Below are positions 6,169-12,042 of a stretch of 20,011 bases of DNA, piece by piece. The translations under genes were made by a program, and so were the position numbers. The stretch is from a virus: positions 1 through 20,011 of the IMG/VR virus record IMGVR_UViG_3300033153_003435; one strand, given 5' to 3'. Below the pieces are notes generated by a model. That model worked only from the letters and a program-made list of their open reading frames with translations, was not told the DNA's origin and searched no databases. Position 1 is the first letter of the stretch; every line of letters starts with the position of its first letter.

Positions 6169-6555
6169 ATGTTACAAGACGTTATAGAAGGATATGTATT
6201 AAGTTGTTTTTCAGAAGGAAATAAACAAGAAATGGCAGGAATAAATAATATTAAATTAGATACATTAATATTCTGCACAAATAAGAAGAAGTTAGATAAA
6301 TATGTAGATGATTTATTACACGACTTTGATGTTGAGGATTCAATAGATAAAATAATTAGAACAAAGAATAGAGTTGAAATTAGATTTAAAGATGGAAGAA
6401 AGATTTTGAGCACAGGGTATTCTGAGACAGCTAGAGGATTTAGATATAAAAAATTAATACTTGATTTAGAGGAAATGGGATGTAGCAATATCTTTGACCA
6501 TATTATCGTACCTATGGGATATGCTTGTAAAAGAAGTGACGTAAGCTTTATATAA
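6169..6555 (+). CDS. Unknown 128-residue protein
   Basis: ATG at 6169 has TAGGAGG at 6158-6164, overlapping the previous stop. The product is alpha/beta, with CTNKKKLDKYVDDLLHDF in the middle and a beta-turn-beta segment NRVEIRFKDGRKIL followed by ARGFRYKKLILDLEEMG. That last part faintly recalls the strand before the Walker region of terminase-type ATPases, but there is no P-loop, so I make no such call. No membrane segment or cysteine cluster. Function unknown. Confidence 0.68.
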   Translation: MLQDVIEGYVLSCFSEGNKQEMAGINNIKLDTLIFCTNKKKLDKYVDDLLHDFDVEDSIDKIIRTKNRVEIRFKDGRKILSTGYSETARGFRYKKLILDLEEMGCSNIFDHIIVPMGYACKRSDVSFI

Positions 6556-6563
6556 GCATAAAA

Positions 6564-6581
6564 ATAAAGCCGTGATTTTAT
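6564..6581 (+). repeat. 18-bp dyad ATAAAG-CCGTGA-TTTTAT
   Basis: Five Watson-Crick arm pairs plus one G-T pair, length 18. It lies 8 bases after the upstream stop and is followed by AAAAGGAG of the next gene. Confidence 0.58.
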
Positions 6582-6598
6582 ATCAAAAGGAGATAGAT

Positions 6599-6823
6599 AT
6601 GAAAATAGAAAGAAAAGGAATTACTCATGCAGTAGCAAATTGGTTTAGCACAGAGCAAGGCGACGATTATTTAGAACTTGAAGTAGGTAAAAATGGGGTT
6701 GAAGAAATGTGTTATTGCGTTTCAGACAATTATGGCGAGCATCCATATGTTCAAGTAATATCTAATAACGGAACAACGATAGAAGAATTTTTTAATGTAA
6801 ATGCAATTAAATATATAAGATAA
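6599..6823 (+). CDS. Unknown 74-residue protein
   Basis: ATG at 6599 is preferred because AAAAGGAGA (6586-6594) precedes it. An in-frame GTG at 6572 lies inside the intergenic dyad and has no ribosome site. The product is probably a small beta protein with an aromatic start (ITHAVANWFSTEQGDDYLEL) and a C-terminal TIEEFFNVNAIKYIR. No motif is recognised. Its TAA stop is bases 2-4 of the next dyad. Confidence 0.66.
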   Translation: MKIERKGITHAVANWFSTEQGDDYLELEVGKNGVEEMCYCVSDNYGEHPYVQVISNNGTTIEEFFNVNAIKYIR

Positions 6824-6837
6824 AATCCCAATTTTAT
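6820..6837 (+). repeat. 18-bp dyad ATAAAA-TCCCAA-TTTTAT
   Basis: Perfect arms, extendable to seven pairs (ATAAAAT and ATTTTAT) around CCCA. It contains the upstream TAA stop and is followed at once by AAGGAGG. Confidence 0.7.
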
Positions 6838-6848
6838 AAGGAGGCAAT

Positions 6849-7025
6849 ATGAAAACTCAAGAGGAAAAATTCTTAGAATTAATGAATGAATTTAGGATAA
6901 AATCAAATAAGAAAAGAGTTTTTAACGACGAGTCCATTTATGATGTATCAAATTATGGATATGTTGCGTGTAATTTTAAATTTGACAAGGATGGCAACTT
7001 TAAAGAGATTGATTGTTATAATTAG
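6849..7025 (+). CDS. Unknown 58-residue protein
   Basis: ATG at 6849 has AAGGAGG at 6838-6844. An N-terminal helix (QEEKFLELMNEFRIKSNKK) is followed by a beta segment (YDVSNYGYVACNFKFDKDG) ending IDCYN. No family is recognised. It is followed seven bases later by composite element copy 5. The strong ribosome site and full-length frame support the gene. Confidence 0.62.
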   Translation: MKTQEEKFLELMNEFRIKSNKKRVFNDESIYDVSNYGYVACNFKFDKDGNFKEIDCYN

Positions 7026-7031
7026 AAATTG

Positions 7032-7091
7032 ACAATGTAGCAATTGCAACGGTTACAGAGGGCGGAAAAGACGATAAAAGAAGCATTTTAT
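7032..7091 (+). repeat. Composite intergenic element, copy 5 (direct orientation)
   Basis: The block (7032-7064) reads ACAATGTAGCAATTGCAACG then GTTACAGAGGGCGG. GTAGC and GGTTAC can form a short stem and GCAATTGC is palindromic. The dyad ATAAAA-GAAGCA-TTTTAT (7074-7091) follows at conserved spacing. Unlike copies 3 and 4, about 13 further bases precede the AAAGGAG ribosome site of the next gene. Confidence 0.76.
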
Positions 7092-7120
7092 TGTGAATAT
7101 AATAGAAAAAGGAGAAAAAT

Positions 7121-7483
7121 ATGAGCGTAGATTATTATGGATGTAAAAAGTGTGGAGATGGTGTGTATGAAGAGTATATCGGATACTGTTGTGATTGCGG
7201 AGAAAGAGTTGGAACGTGTTGTGTAGTTAATGATGACAAAAATGACCGTTATATTTATGAATATGGATTAAAATGTGATGGAACAAAAGAGCAAGCTGAT
7301 AAATATGGATTTGACTTAGAAGAATACGAAATAGGCGAGAAGATTGATGATGCTGGATTTGACAGTAAGTACTGTCCATTTTGTTCTGGAGGAGCAGTTA
7401 ACGATGAGATGTTATTAAATCATGCATTAGCTTTGTTAAATATGACTACTGAAGAACTAACAGAAAATTATCGTAACAGATAA
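7121..7483 (+). CDS. Multi-cysteine zinc-binding-like protein
   Basis: ATG at 7121 follows AAAGGAGA at 7109-7116. The 120-residue product has knuckles C8-x2-C11 (CKKC), C23/C24-x-C26 (CCDC), C33-C34, and near the C-terminal third C85-x2-C88 (CPFC), followed by a helix (NDEMLLNHALALLNMTTEEL). Two zinc sites are likely, one N-terminal ribbon and a second formed with the distant CPFC. No family is recognised. The stop overlaps a degenerate dyad. Confidence 0.7.
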   Translation: MSVDYYGCKKCGDGVYEEYIGYCCDCGERVGTCCVVNDDKNDRYIYEYGLKCDGTKEQADKYGFDLEEYEIGEKIDDAGFDSKYCPFCSGGAVNDEMLLNHALALLNMTTEELTENYRNR

Positions 7484-7497
7484 AACAACGAATTCAT
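7480..7497 (+). repeat. Degenerate 18-bp dyad ATAAAA-CAACGA-ATTCAT
   Basis: Length and position are conserved: it contains the TAA stop and is followed by AAGGAGG. Only four of six arm pairs remain, so it is identified mainly by alignment with the other copies. Confidence 0.45.
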
Positions 7498-7508
7498 AAG
7501 GAGGAATA

Positions 7509-7781
7509 ATGAACACGTTTAACGTAGTACTATCGAGCAAAGATATGATAGTAAAAGAAGTAAATAAGGTTCAATTAAAAGAATTAAAATTCGTAGCAAA
7601 CGTAATTAAAAATGTTAAGTTAGGTGATATCGTTAGATTCTCTAGTGAATTTGGATACAGATATGGGAAAGTAAACAAATATACTTTTACAAATGTAACT
7701 GCAAATGAGTCGTGGACAGCAAAACAAGATACACTGGCAGGTATATTTCATTATGGTGCTATAAGGATAGAGGAAAAATAA
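7509..7781 (+). CDS. Unknown 90-residue beta-rich protein
   Basis: ATG at 7509 has AAGGAGG at 7498-7504. The N-terminal ~35 residues form strands and a basic helix (VQLKELKFVANVIKNVK). Residues 36-90 look like an SH3-like small barrel (LGDIVRFSSEFGYRYGKVNK, then HYGAIRIEE). Such barrels can bind nucleic acid or protein, but no specific family is recognised. An 18-bp dyad begins two bases after the stop. Confidence 0.66.
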   Translation: MNTFNVVLSSKDMIVKEVNKVQLKELKFVANVIKNVKLGDIVRFSSEFGYRYGKVNKYTFTNVTANESWTAKQDTLAGIFHYGAIRIEEK

Positions 7782-7782
7782 G

Positions 7783-7800
7783 ATAAAAGACTGATTTTAT
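7783..7800 (+). repeat. 18-bp dyad ATAAAA-GACTGA-TTTTAT
   Basis: Perfect 6-bp arms around a unique spacer, two bases after the upstream stop and about ten bases before the AAGGAGG site of the next gene. Confidence 0.7.
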
Positions 7801-7820
7801 ACAATAAGAAGGAGGATAAA

Positions 7821-8186
7821 ATGGAAAAAGATTATTTATTAAAAATTATGAATGGACTAAAAGCAAATGAAAGAACATTAGAAGACAATTCGTTCAAAAT
7901 TGATGGAGGTGTTTATGGTGTGACTGATTTCGATGACGGGAATTGGGAAGATGAAGGTAAATATCAATATAATACTGAGAGCGGCAGATTATGCAGATAT
8001 GACAAAGAATATAATGTAATAGAAAAATATGATATTTATATTGAGTCAAGTATTTCAAGAAGCGGTTCTTATTTCTCTGACTACTATTACGAATATACTG
8101 GTATTAGAGCGTATGAGCTTAAAGAGATTTTAGTTGCAGAAGTAATAATTCCAGAACATTATGAAGAAGTGAAAGTTTACTTATAA
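7821..8186 (+). CDS. Unknown 121-residue acidic protein
   Basis: ATG at 7821 follows AAGGAGGA at 7809-7816. The product is acidic and tyrosine-rich (DGNWEDEGKYQYNTESGRLC, then SYFSDYYYEYTG), predicted beta-rich, and ends in strands (LVAEVIIPEHYEEVKVYL). No cysteine cluster, membrane segment or known motif is seen. It might be a small antagonist-type protein given its charge, but that is only a guess. Confidence 0.68.
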   Translation: MEKDYLLKIMNGLKANERTLEDNSFKIDGGVYGVTDFDDGNWEDEGKYQYNTESGRLCRYDKEYNVIEKYDIYIESSISRSGSYFSDYYYEYTGIRAYELKEILVAEVIIPEHYEEVKVYL

Positions 8187-8196
8187 TTTAGACACG

Positions 8197-8214
8197 ATAA
8201 AATTGCCATTTCAT
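8197..8214 (+). repeat. Imperfect 18-bp dyad ATAAAA-TTGCCA-TTTCAT
   Basis: Five of six arm pairs with conserved length. It lies ten bases after the upstream stop and just before the AAAGGAG site of the gene at 8231. Confidence 0.5.
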
Positions 8215-8230
8215 AAGAAAGGAGCTGGGT

Positions 8231-8404
8231 ATGGAGAAGATATTTTTAAAGATAGGAATAGATGTTGATGAAGACAATTGTTATTCTTTCATAGACTTAA
8301 TGAATGAAAGTTTTATGGTTAATGAGCTAGGCTTCAACAATGAGAAAATTGAAAAAGTTGGAGATTGGATTAGCGAATTGATGCATATTATGACAAGCGA
8401 ATAA
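8231..8404 (+). CDS. Unknown 57-residue acidic protein
   Basis: ATG at 8231 follows AAAGGAG at 8218-8224. The product is acidic and probably helical in its C-terminal half (NNEKIEKVGDWISELMHIMT), with a short N-terminal strand (IFLKIGIDVDED). No motif is recognised. It is the last gene of the left module. The 276-bp control region follows, and its TAA stop is bases 2-4 of the final dyad copy. Confidence 0.62.
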   Translation: MEKIFLKIGIDVDEDNCYSFIDLMNESFMVNELGFNNEKIEKVGDWISELMHIMTSE

Positions 8405-8418
8405 ATTCGACGTTTTAT
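8401..8418 (+). repeat. 18-bp dyad ATAAAT-TCGACG-TTTTAT, last copy
   Basis: Five of six arm pairs, length 18, with the TAA stop at bases 2-4. It is the last copy seen; none was noticed between genes of the replication module to the right. Confidence 0.55.
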
Positions 8419-8430
8419 CTGTTTGTAAGC

Positions 8431-8513
8431 AAAAATGAATAAAGAAATGTATAATGGCTGCAAAATTCAGTAGTCATTATCTTACGCCTAAAATGTGGCA
8501 AAAAATGAATAAA
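8431..8513 (+). repeat. Direct repeat pair AAAAATGAATAAA
   Basis: Identical 13-base words at 8431-8443 and 8501-8513, 70 bases apart. A third, shorter version (AAATGAATAAA, 8522-8532) forms the left half of the inverted repeat beside the promoter. This arrangement fits binding sites for one regulator or replication protein. Confidence 0.55.
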
Positions 8514-8521
8514 TATAAATT

Positions 8522-8541
8522 AAATGAATAAATATTCATTT
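8522..8541 (+). promoter_or_regulatory. Inverted-repeat operator candidate
   Basis: AAATGAATA (8522-8530) and TATTCATTT (8533-8541) are perfect 9-bp inverted repeats with a 2-base centre. The right end is five bases upstream of the -35 hexamer at 8547, a typical place for an activator or repressor. The half-site is the same word as the upstream direct repeats. Confidence 0.6.
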
Positions 8542-8546
8542 TTCTA

Positions 8547-8575
8547 TTGACTATACATAAGATATAGGATATAAT
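8547..8575 (+). promoter_or_regulatory. Strong sigma-A-type promoter of the replication module
   Basis: TTGACT (8547-8552), an exact 17-base spacer, and TATAAT (8570-8575). Five of six -35 bases and all -10 bases match the consensus of the main bacterial sigma factor. A second TATAAT overlaps at 8575-8580. The expected transcript start near 8582 leaves a leader of about 100 nt before the gene at 8681. Confidence 0.8.
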
Positions 8576-8680
8576 ATAATTACAGTTAAAGCGATTAAGC
8601 TTTTGGCTATAGAGTGAATTTGTTTAACGTATCAATTCGATACGATAATATAAATAATAAAAACGAAAGGAGATTATTCT

Positions 8681-8890
8681 TTGGAAAATACTCAAGAAAA
8701 GAAGAAAGAAGAAAGAAAGAAAATATTCAATCTAGACGCAAGAAATGTTTCAAGAGAAATTAAAAAGTTCGCTAACAATGACGGTATTACTATTGATATT
8801 ATTAGCGAATCTAGAATTGGCAATGAAGTAGTGTACAAATACACTGCTAGTGGAAAGAACATGTTCAAGAAGAAGAACGCTAAAGATTAA
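8681..8890 (+). CDS. Unknown small basic protein, TTG start
   Basis: TTG at 8681 is used because AAAGGAG (8666-8672) is eight bases upstream and no in-frame ATG is well placed. The 69-residue product starts with a lysine/glutamate-rich helix (TQEKKKEERKKIFNLDARN). It then has a compact segment (IKKFANNDGITIDIISESR) and ends with a basic tail (GKNMFKKKNAKD). It is the first gene behind the main promoter, so it could be a regulator or replication accessory protein. No family is recognised. Confidence 0.68.
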   Translation: MENTQEKKKEERKKIFNLDARNVSREIKKFANNDGITIDIISESRIGNEVVYKYTASGKNMFKKKNAKD

Positions 8891-8905
8891 AAGGAGAAAT
8901 AATTA

Positions 8906-9121
8906 ATGATGGAAATGTACAAAACTTTAAAATTTGAAAAAGGCGGCAAAGAGATTTACGTAGAAGAGGGTCATATGTTAAAAGTCATTGACCATCGTGG
9001 AGTTGTTTATGAGGGTAGAATTGAGAAAATTCAAGCAAAAGAATTTCAGTTAACAAAAGACGATGAAGAAACAGTTGTTATTAAGATTGAGAATGTTGTA
9101 GAGTCAGCGGTTATTATTTAA
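8906..9121 (+). CDS. Small Sm/SH3-like barrel protein (tentative)
   Basis: ATG at 8906 follows AAAGGAGA at 8890-8897; a second ATG directly after it is the alternative start. The 71-residue product is a run of short strands: MLKVIDHRGVVYEGRIEKIQ, then EFQLTKDDEETVVIKIENVV. The pattern (D-x-x-G-x-x-Y-x-G-x-I) is like Sm/Hfq or SH3-type barrels, but I cannot name a family. It sits 13 bases before the ssDNA-binding candidate and probably shares its message. Confidence 0.62.
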   Translation: MMEMYKTLKFEKGGKEIYVEEGHMLKVIDHRGVVYEGRIEKIQAKEFQLTKDDEETVVIKIENVVESAVII

Positions 9122-9134
9122 GGAGAGTGTATAA

Positions 9135-10370
9135 ATGGCTAAAAAAGAAAAGAAACTTGTAAAAAAGAAAGTAAGTATGTTTAATCTTGTTGGCAAGGCA
9201 ATTGTTAATGATTACACATACACTATAGACGCAAATTCTAATAGTTCTGATTGGGTTTACAACAGAATGAACCTAAATGTTAATTGCGGAGAAAGTGGAA
9301 AAGTTAGTACTGAAGCTATGGGTGGTTATGGTTCAAAGAGAGATAATGTTATTTACGTAAATGGTGTAAAAACAAATGATGATGGAAAAACAGTAGATGA
9401 TTATTCAAATAGCTTTACGATAGATTGGGAAGATAGATTGGATGAAAGTTTATTTGATGAAATTGCAAGAAATAGTTTTATCACAGTTGGTTTAGAAGTA
9501 GATTCTGATGGCAAGACTTTTTATAAGAAATTCTTAAGTGAATACGATGCTATTAATTACGCACAAGAGCATCTTGAATCAGATATGGTTTTAAATATTA
9601 GAGGTAATTTACAGTATAGCGTATATAACGAATACACACAAGTTAGAAAGCAATTTACTTCAATTGTATTATCCAAAGCAAAAGAAGAAGATTTTAGAGC
9701 GACATTCTCTCAAACATTATTAGTTGACAAAGATAGTATTGGTGACTATGATGGCGATGAAAATGCAGTTTCTATGACATGTTATATTCCAGAGTATGTA
9801 AGTAGCTTTGTAACATCTGATGGTGAAAAAGTTAAAGTACCTAAAGAAAATAAAGATAAAAGAAATGTCGTATTTAGTAAAGCGTTTTTATATGACTGTG
9901 GTGACAAAGAACCAGCTAAGATTGAAAAATTCTTAAAGAAGTATTTGAAACCTAAAAAAGAAAATATTCATGCAATAGTATTTGATGGATTTATTACCAA
10001 AGGTGGCTCATTACAAGAAGTTACACTGGATGATTTACCAGAGGATATTAGAGATTTAGTGGAAATGGGTGCATATACAGAAGAGGAGGCTATTGAAAAA
10101 GCTGTAGGTTCTGGTGGTAAAGTAGAAAAATATATCATAAAAGCTCCAAGAATTATCAAAGCAAGAAAAGAAGGAGAGTCACCTAGATTAAATATTAATG
10201 AAGATGAATATACAACAGATGATTTATATTTCTTTAGTAATTTAGTTTCTGATTTCTCAAGTGATTCAGATGACGAAGTTCCTTTTGATACTGAAGACAA
10301 AGATAGCGAAGATGATATTGATATTGATGACTTTGATATTGATTCATTAATTGATGACGACGAAGAATAA
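9135..10370 (+). CDS. Probable phage ssDNA-binding protein with acidic tail
   Basis: ATG at 9135 has AAGGAGAG at 9120-9127. The 411-residue protein starts with a basic stretch (AKKEKKLVKKKVS), then a segment with OB-fold-like strand pattern (MFNLVGKAIVNDYTY, later MVLNIRGNLQYSVYNEY). It ends in about 33 almost purely acidic residues including DDEVPFD and DFDIDSL. Acidic C-terminal tails that recruit partners are typical of phage and bacterial SSBs (gp32, T7 gp2.5, SSB). Position before a RecA-like ATPase, helicase and primase supports the role. No direct family signature is visible, so this is inference. Confidence 0.6.
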   Translation: MAKKEKKLVKKKVSMFNLVGKAIVNDYTYTIDANSNSSDWVYNRMNLNVNCGESGKVSTEAMGGYGSKRDNVIYVNGVKTNDDGKTVDDYSNSFTIDWEDRLDESLFDEIARNSFITVGLEVDSDGKTFYKKFLSEYDAINYAQEHLESDMVLNIRGNLQYSVYNEYTQVRKQFTSIVLSKAKEEDFRATFSQTLLVDKDSIGDYDGDENAVSMTCYIPEYVSSFVTSDGEKVKVPKENKDKRNVVFSKAFLYDCGDKEPAKIEKFLKKYLKPKKENIHAIVFDGFITKGGSLQEVTLDDLPEDIRDLVEMGAYTEEEAIEKAVGSGGKVEKYIIKAPRIIKARKEGESPRLNINEDEYTTDDLYFFSNLVSDFSSDSDDEVPFDTEDKDSEDDIDIDDFDIDSLIDDDEE

Positions 10371-10384
10371 GGAGGAGATTAAAT

Positions 10385-11533
10385 TTGGGCAAATATGGTA
10401 AAAAGAATGTAATTAAGGTAGACCCAACGGCATATCACATAGGATTATTAGGTGAAAGTGGGGTTGGTAAAACAACAATTATGGTTGAGGTTGCAGAAAA
10501 GCTTGTTGGAGAAGATGGATACATGGTTTTAAATATAGGTCAAGAGGAAGGCATTGATGCAATTGCAAATGCGATGTACGAGGATGCTCCAGATTTTGAA
10601 ACATTAGAAGATATTGTTGATGACATTGTGACTAATAAAACAGAAGATTACCCTAGACTGAGACTTATGGTTATGGATACATTAGATGAATTATTTAGAA
10701 TCTCTGAGAAAGAAGTTGTTAGACTTCATAACAAAGAGTTTCCAGATAAAAGAGTTAAATCAATTAAGGCAGCGTTTGGTGGATATCAGGCGGGAGAAGA
10801 TAAAGCAATTGAAATTGTATTAGATTTAATTAAAGAACTTAAGTCCGTGGGTGTATCAGTTTGGTATACCGGACATACGAAGAAAAGAACAATGACAGAT
10901 GTAGTTACTGGAATGGAATATGATATGTTGACAACAAATATGACAAATAAATATTTCAACGCAATAAAAACTAAACTTCATGTACTTGGTGTAGCTTCTA
11001 TCGACAGAGATATTGTCCAAAAGAAAAGTGATAAAAAGGGTTTTGATGGAAAAACCAAAATGGTGGGCTCTATAAATGGTATTAATAGAAAAATTACTTT
11101 TAGAGATGATAATTTTAATATTGATTCTAAATCTAGATTCTCAGAAATTACAGACCATATTGAATTTGATGCAGACGCATTTATTGATGCAATCAACGAC
11201 GCAATTAAAGCAGAGTTTGACAAGCAAACTGGTAAAAAAACTATTTCTCAAGTAAAAAAACAACAAGAGAAAGAAGTAGAAAACAAAACAAAAGAGAAGG
11301 TTGCTAAAATTCAAGGTGAAAAACAAAAATTAGCTGACTTAGAGGAGTTTGAGTCGTTAAAGCATGATGTTTCAGATTATATTAAAAAATGCAAAACATT
11401 AGAAGATAAGTCTGAGCAAAAAAGATTATTAACTCCATTATTAACAAAAATGAAAGAGTTCGGAGTTAAGAGTGCATCGAAAATTGAATCATTAGAGGAT
11501 GCAAGAGTATTGGTTGACACAATGATAGAATAG
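10385..11533 (+). CDS. RecA-like AAA ATPase, Sak4/AAA_24 type
   Basis: TTG at 10385 follows GGAGGAG (10371-10377); the nearby ATG at 10394 is out of frame. Walker A is GESGVGKT (residues 23-30). Walker B is LMVMDT with D98. A sensor-like WYTGHTKKR follows near residue 160, typical of phage RecA-fold ATPases in the Sak4/AAA_24 group, which act in ssDNA annealing and recombination-dependent replication. The last ~95 residues are a lysine/glutamate-rich coiled region not part of the core. Neighbours (ssDNA-binding candidate upstream, helicase downstream) fit. Exact subfamily needs a profile search. Confidence 0.8.
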   Translation: MGKYGKKNVIKVDPTAYHIGLLGESGVGKTTIMVEVAEKLVGEDGYMVLNIGQEEGIDAIANAMYEDAPDFETLEDIVDDIVTNKTEDYPRLRLMVMDTLDELFRISEKEVVRLHNKEFPDKRVKSIKAAFGGYQAGEDKAIEIVLDLIKELKSVGVSVWYTGHTKKRTMTDVVTGMEYDMLTTNMTNKYFNAIKTKLHVLGVASIDRDIVQKKSDKKGFDGKTKMVGSINGINRKITFRDDNFNIDSKSRFSEITDHIEFDADAFIDAINDAIKAEFDKQTGKKTISQVKKQQEKEVENKTKEKVAKIQGEKQKLADLEEFESLKHDVSDYIKKCKTLEDKSEQKRLLTPLLTKMKEFGVKSASKIESLEDARVLVDTMIE

Positions 11534-11542
11534 CAATAATAT

Positions 11543-11580
11543 AAATTAATAGCGGTGATTAATATTATCGCTATTAATTT
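11543..11580 (+). terminator. Long stem-loop, terminator-like
   Basis: AAATTAATAGCG (11543-11554) pairs perfectly with CGCTATTAATTT (11569-11580). The pairing continues inward with G-T and A-T pairs to a four-base loop, giving about 17 pairs. It begins nine bases after the ATPase stop and ends 21 bases before the next start. The following bases are only TTTTG in part, so termination may be weak; mRNA stabilisation or partial attenuation is equally possible. Confidence 0.55.
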
Positions 11581-11601
11581 TGAATTAAAGGTGGTTAATT
11601 T

Positions 11602-12033
11602 ATGGCTAAAGATAAAGAATTTGACGAAGTATACCAATATTTTAAAGAAGAAATATTAAGATATCATGATAAAAAAGTACCAAAATATGTAATTTTAAGA
11701 TTAATTGGTCTTAAAGATGGAAAGTTTATGGCAAATAATAATGTTAAATCCGATGGTGTTTACTCATATAAGATAATTTTATTAACATTAAAATTAATAA
11801 AGGGTAGTATCGACAGATATATGGATAACACGGAATTTTCAAATGAACAACATATGATAAATGGAATATTTAAAATAGTAGAAAACGAGATTAATAACGT
11901 TAAAGATAGAATAGAAAATGCAAAGAAAAGTGAGGATAAAATTAAAGAGATAGACTTATCTCATCACAAATCGGAGCAAGTTGAATTCAAAAGTAAGAAT
12001 AAGAAAAACAAAAAGATGAAAGGGTTATGGTAG
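11602..12033 (+). CDS. Unknown 143-residue basic protein, possible helicase loader
   Basis: ATG at 11602 has AAAGGTGG at 11587-11594. The product is helical. An N-terminal domain (FDEVYQYFKEEILRYHDKKV, then YVILRLIGLKDGKFM) is followed by a long amphipathic helix and a very basic tail (KSKNKKNKKMKGLW). There is no Walker motif. A small helical protein directly before a DnaB-type helicase often serves as loader or partner, but nothing in the sequence proves it here. Confidence 0.62.
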   Translation: MAKDKEFDEVYQYFKEEILRYHDKKVPKYVILRLIGLKDGKFMANNNVKSDGVYSYKIILLTLKLIKGSIDRYMDNTEFSNEQHMINGIFKIVENEINNVKDRIENAKKSEDKIKEIDLSHHKSEQVEFKSKNKKNKKMKGLW

Positions 12034-12042
12034 TTTATAAAT

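Larger units (their letters stand above)
8405..8680 (+). other. Gene-free control region, possible origin
   Basis: There is no credible gene in these 276 bases. They contain direct repeats AAAAATGAATAAA at 8431-8443 and 8501-8513 and a related word at 8522-8532. An imperfect inverted pair, ATAATG (8451-8456) and CATTAT (8475-8480), lies between them. A promoter follows at 8547-8575, then a transcribed leader with small stem-loops AAAGC-GATTAA-GCTTT (8588-8603) and CGTATC-AATTC-GATACG (8628-8644). High AT content and repeats just upstream of all replication genes also fit a phage origin, but no DnaA-box cluster is seen. Confidence 0.6.

Noticed and set aside
6144-6488. 114-codon minus-strand frame
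   Set aside because: It overlaps two well-supported plus-strand genes and has no ribosome site; the plus-strand starts are clear.
6169-6555. Terminase-like ATPase fragment
   Set aside because: ARGFRYKKLILD faintly resembles terminase sequence, but no Walker A motif or nuclease motif is present.
5631-7091. The conserved blocks as a CRISPR array or solitary CRISPR repeat
   Set aside because: Copies are separated by whole genes, vary in sequence and orientation, and no cas gene or spacer regularity is present. A solitary-repeat RNA anti-CRISPR remains conceivable but I could not match the block to any known repeat.
7098-7103. TATAAT before the gene at 7121 as a promoter
   Set aside because: There is no -35 hexamer at proper spacing and no properly placed extended -10 TG.
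346-8418. The 18-bp dyads as ordinary rho-independent terminators
   Set aside because: The stems are purely A-T with six pairs and are not GC-rich, and they lie directly before ribosome sites of co-oriented genes. Strong termination at every gene would make little sense.
8478-8486. A DnaA box in the control region
   Set aside because: TTATCTTAC does not match TTATNCACA closely enough, and no cluster of boxes is seen.
9968-10300. 110-codon frame on the minus strand
   Set aside because: It is the complement of the acidic tail region of the ssDNA-binding candidate (serine-rich shadow of aspartate codons), with no ribosome site.
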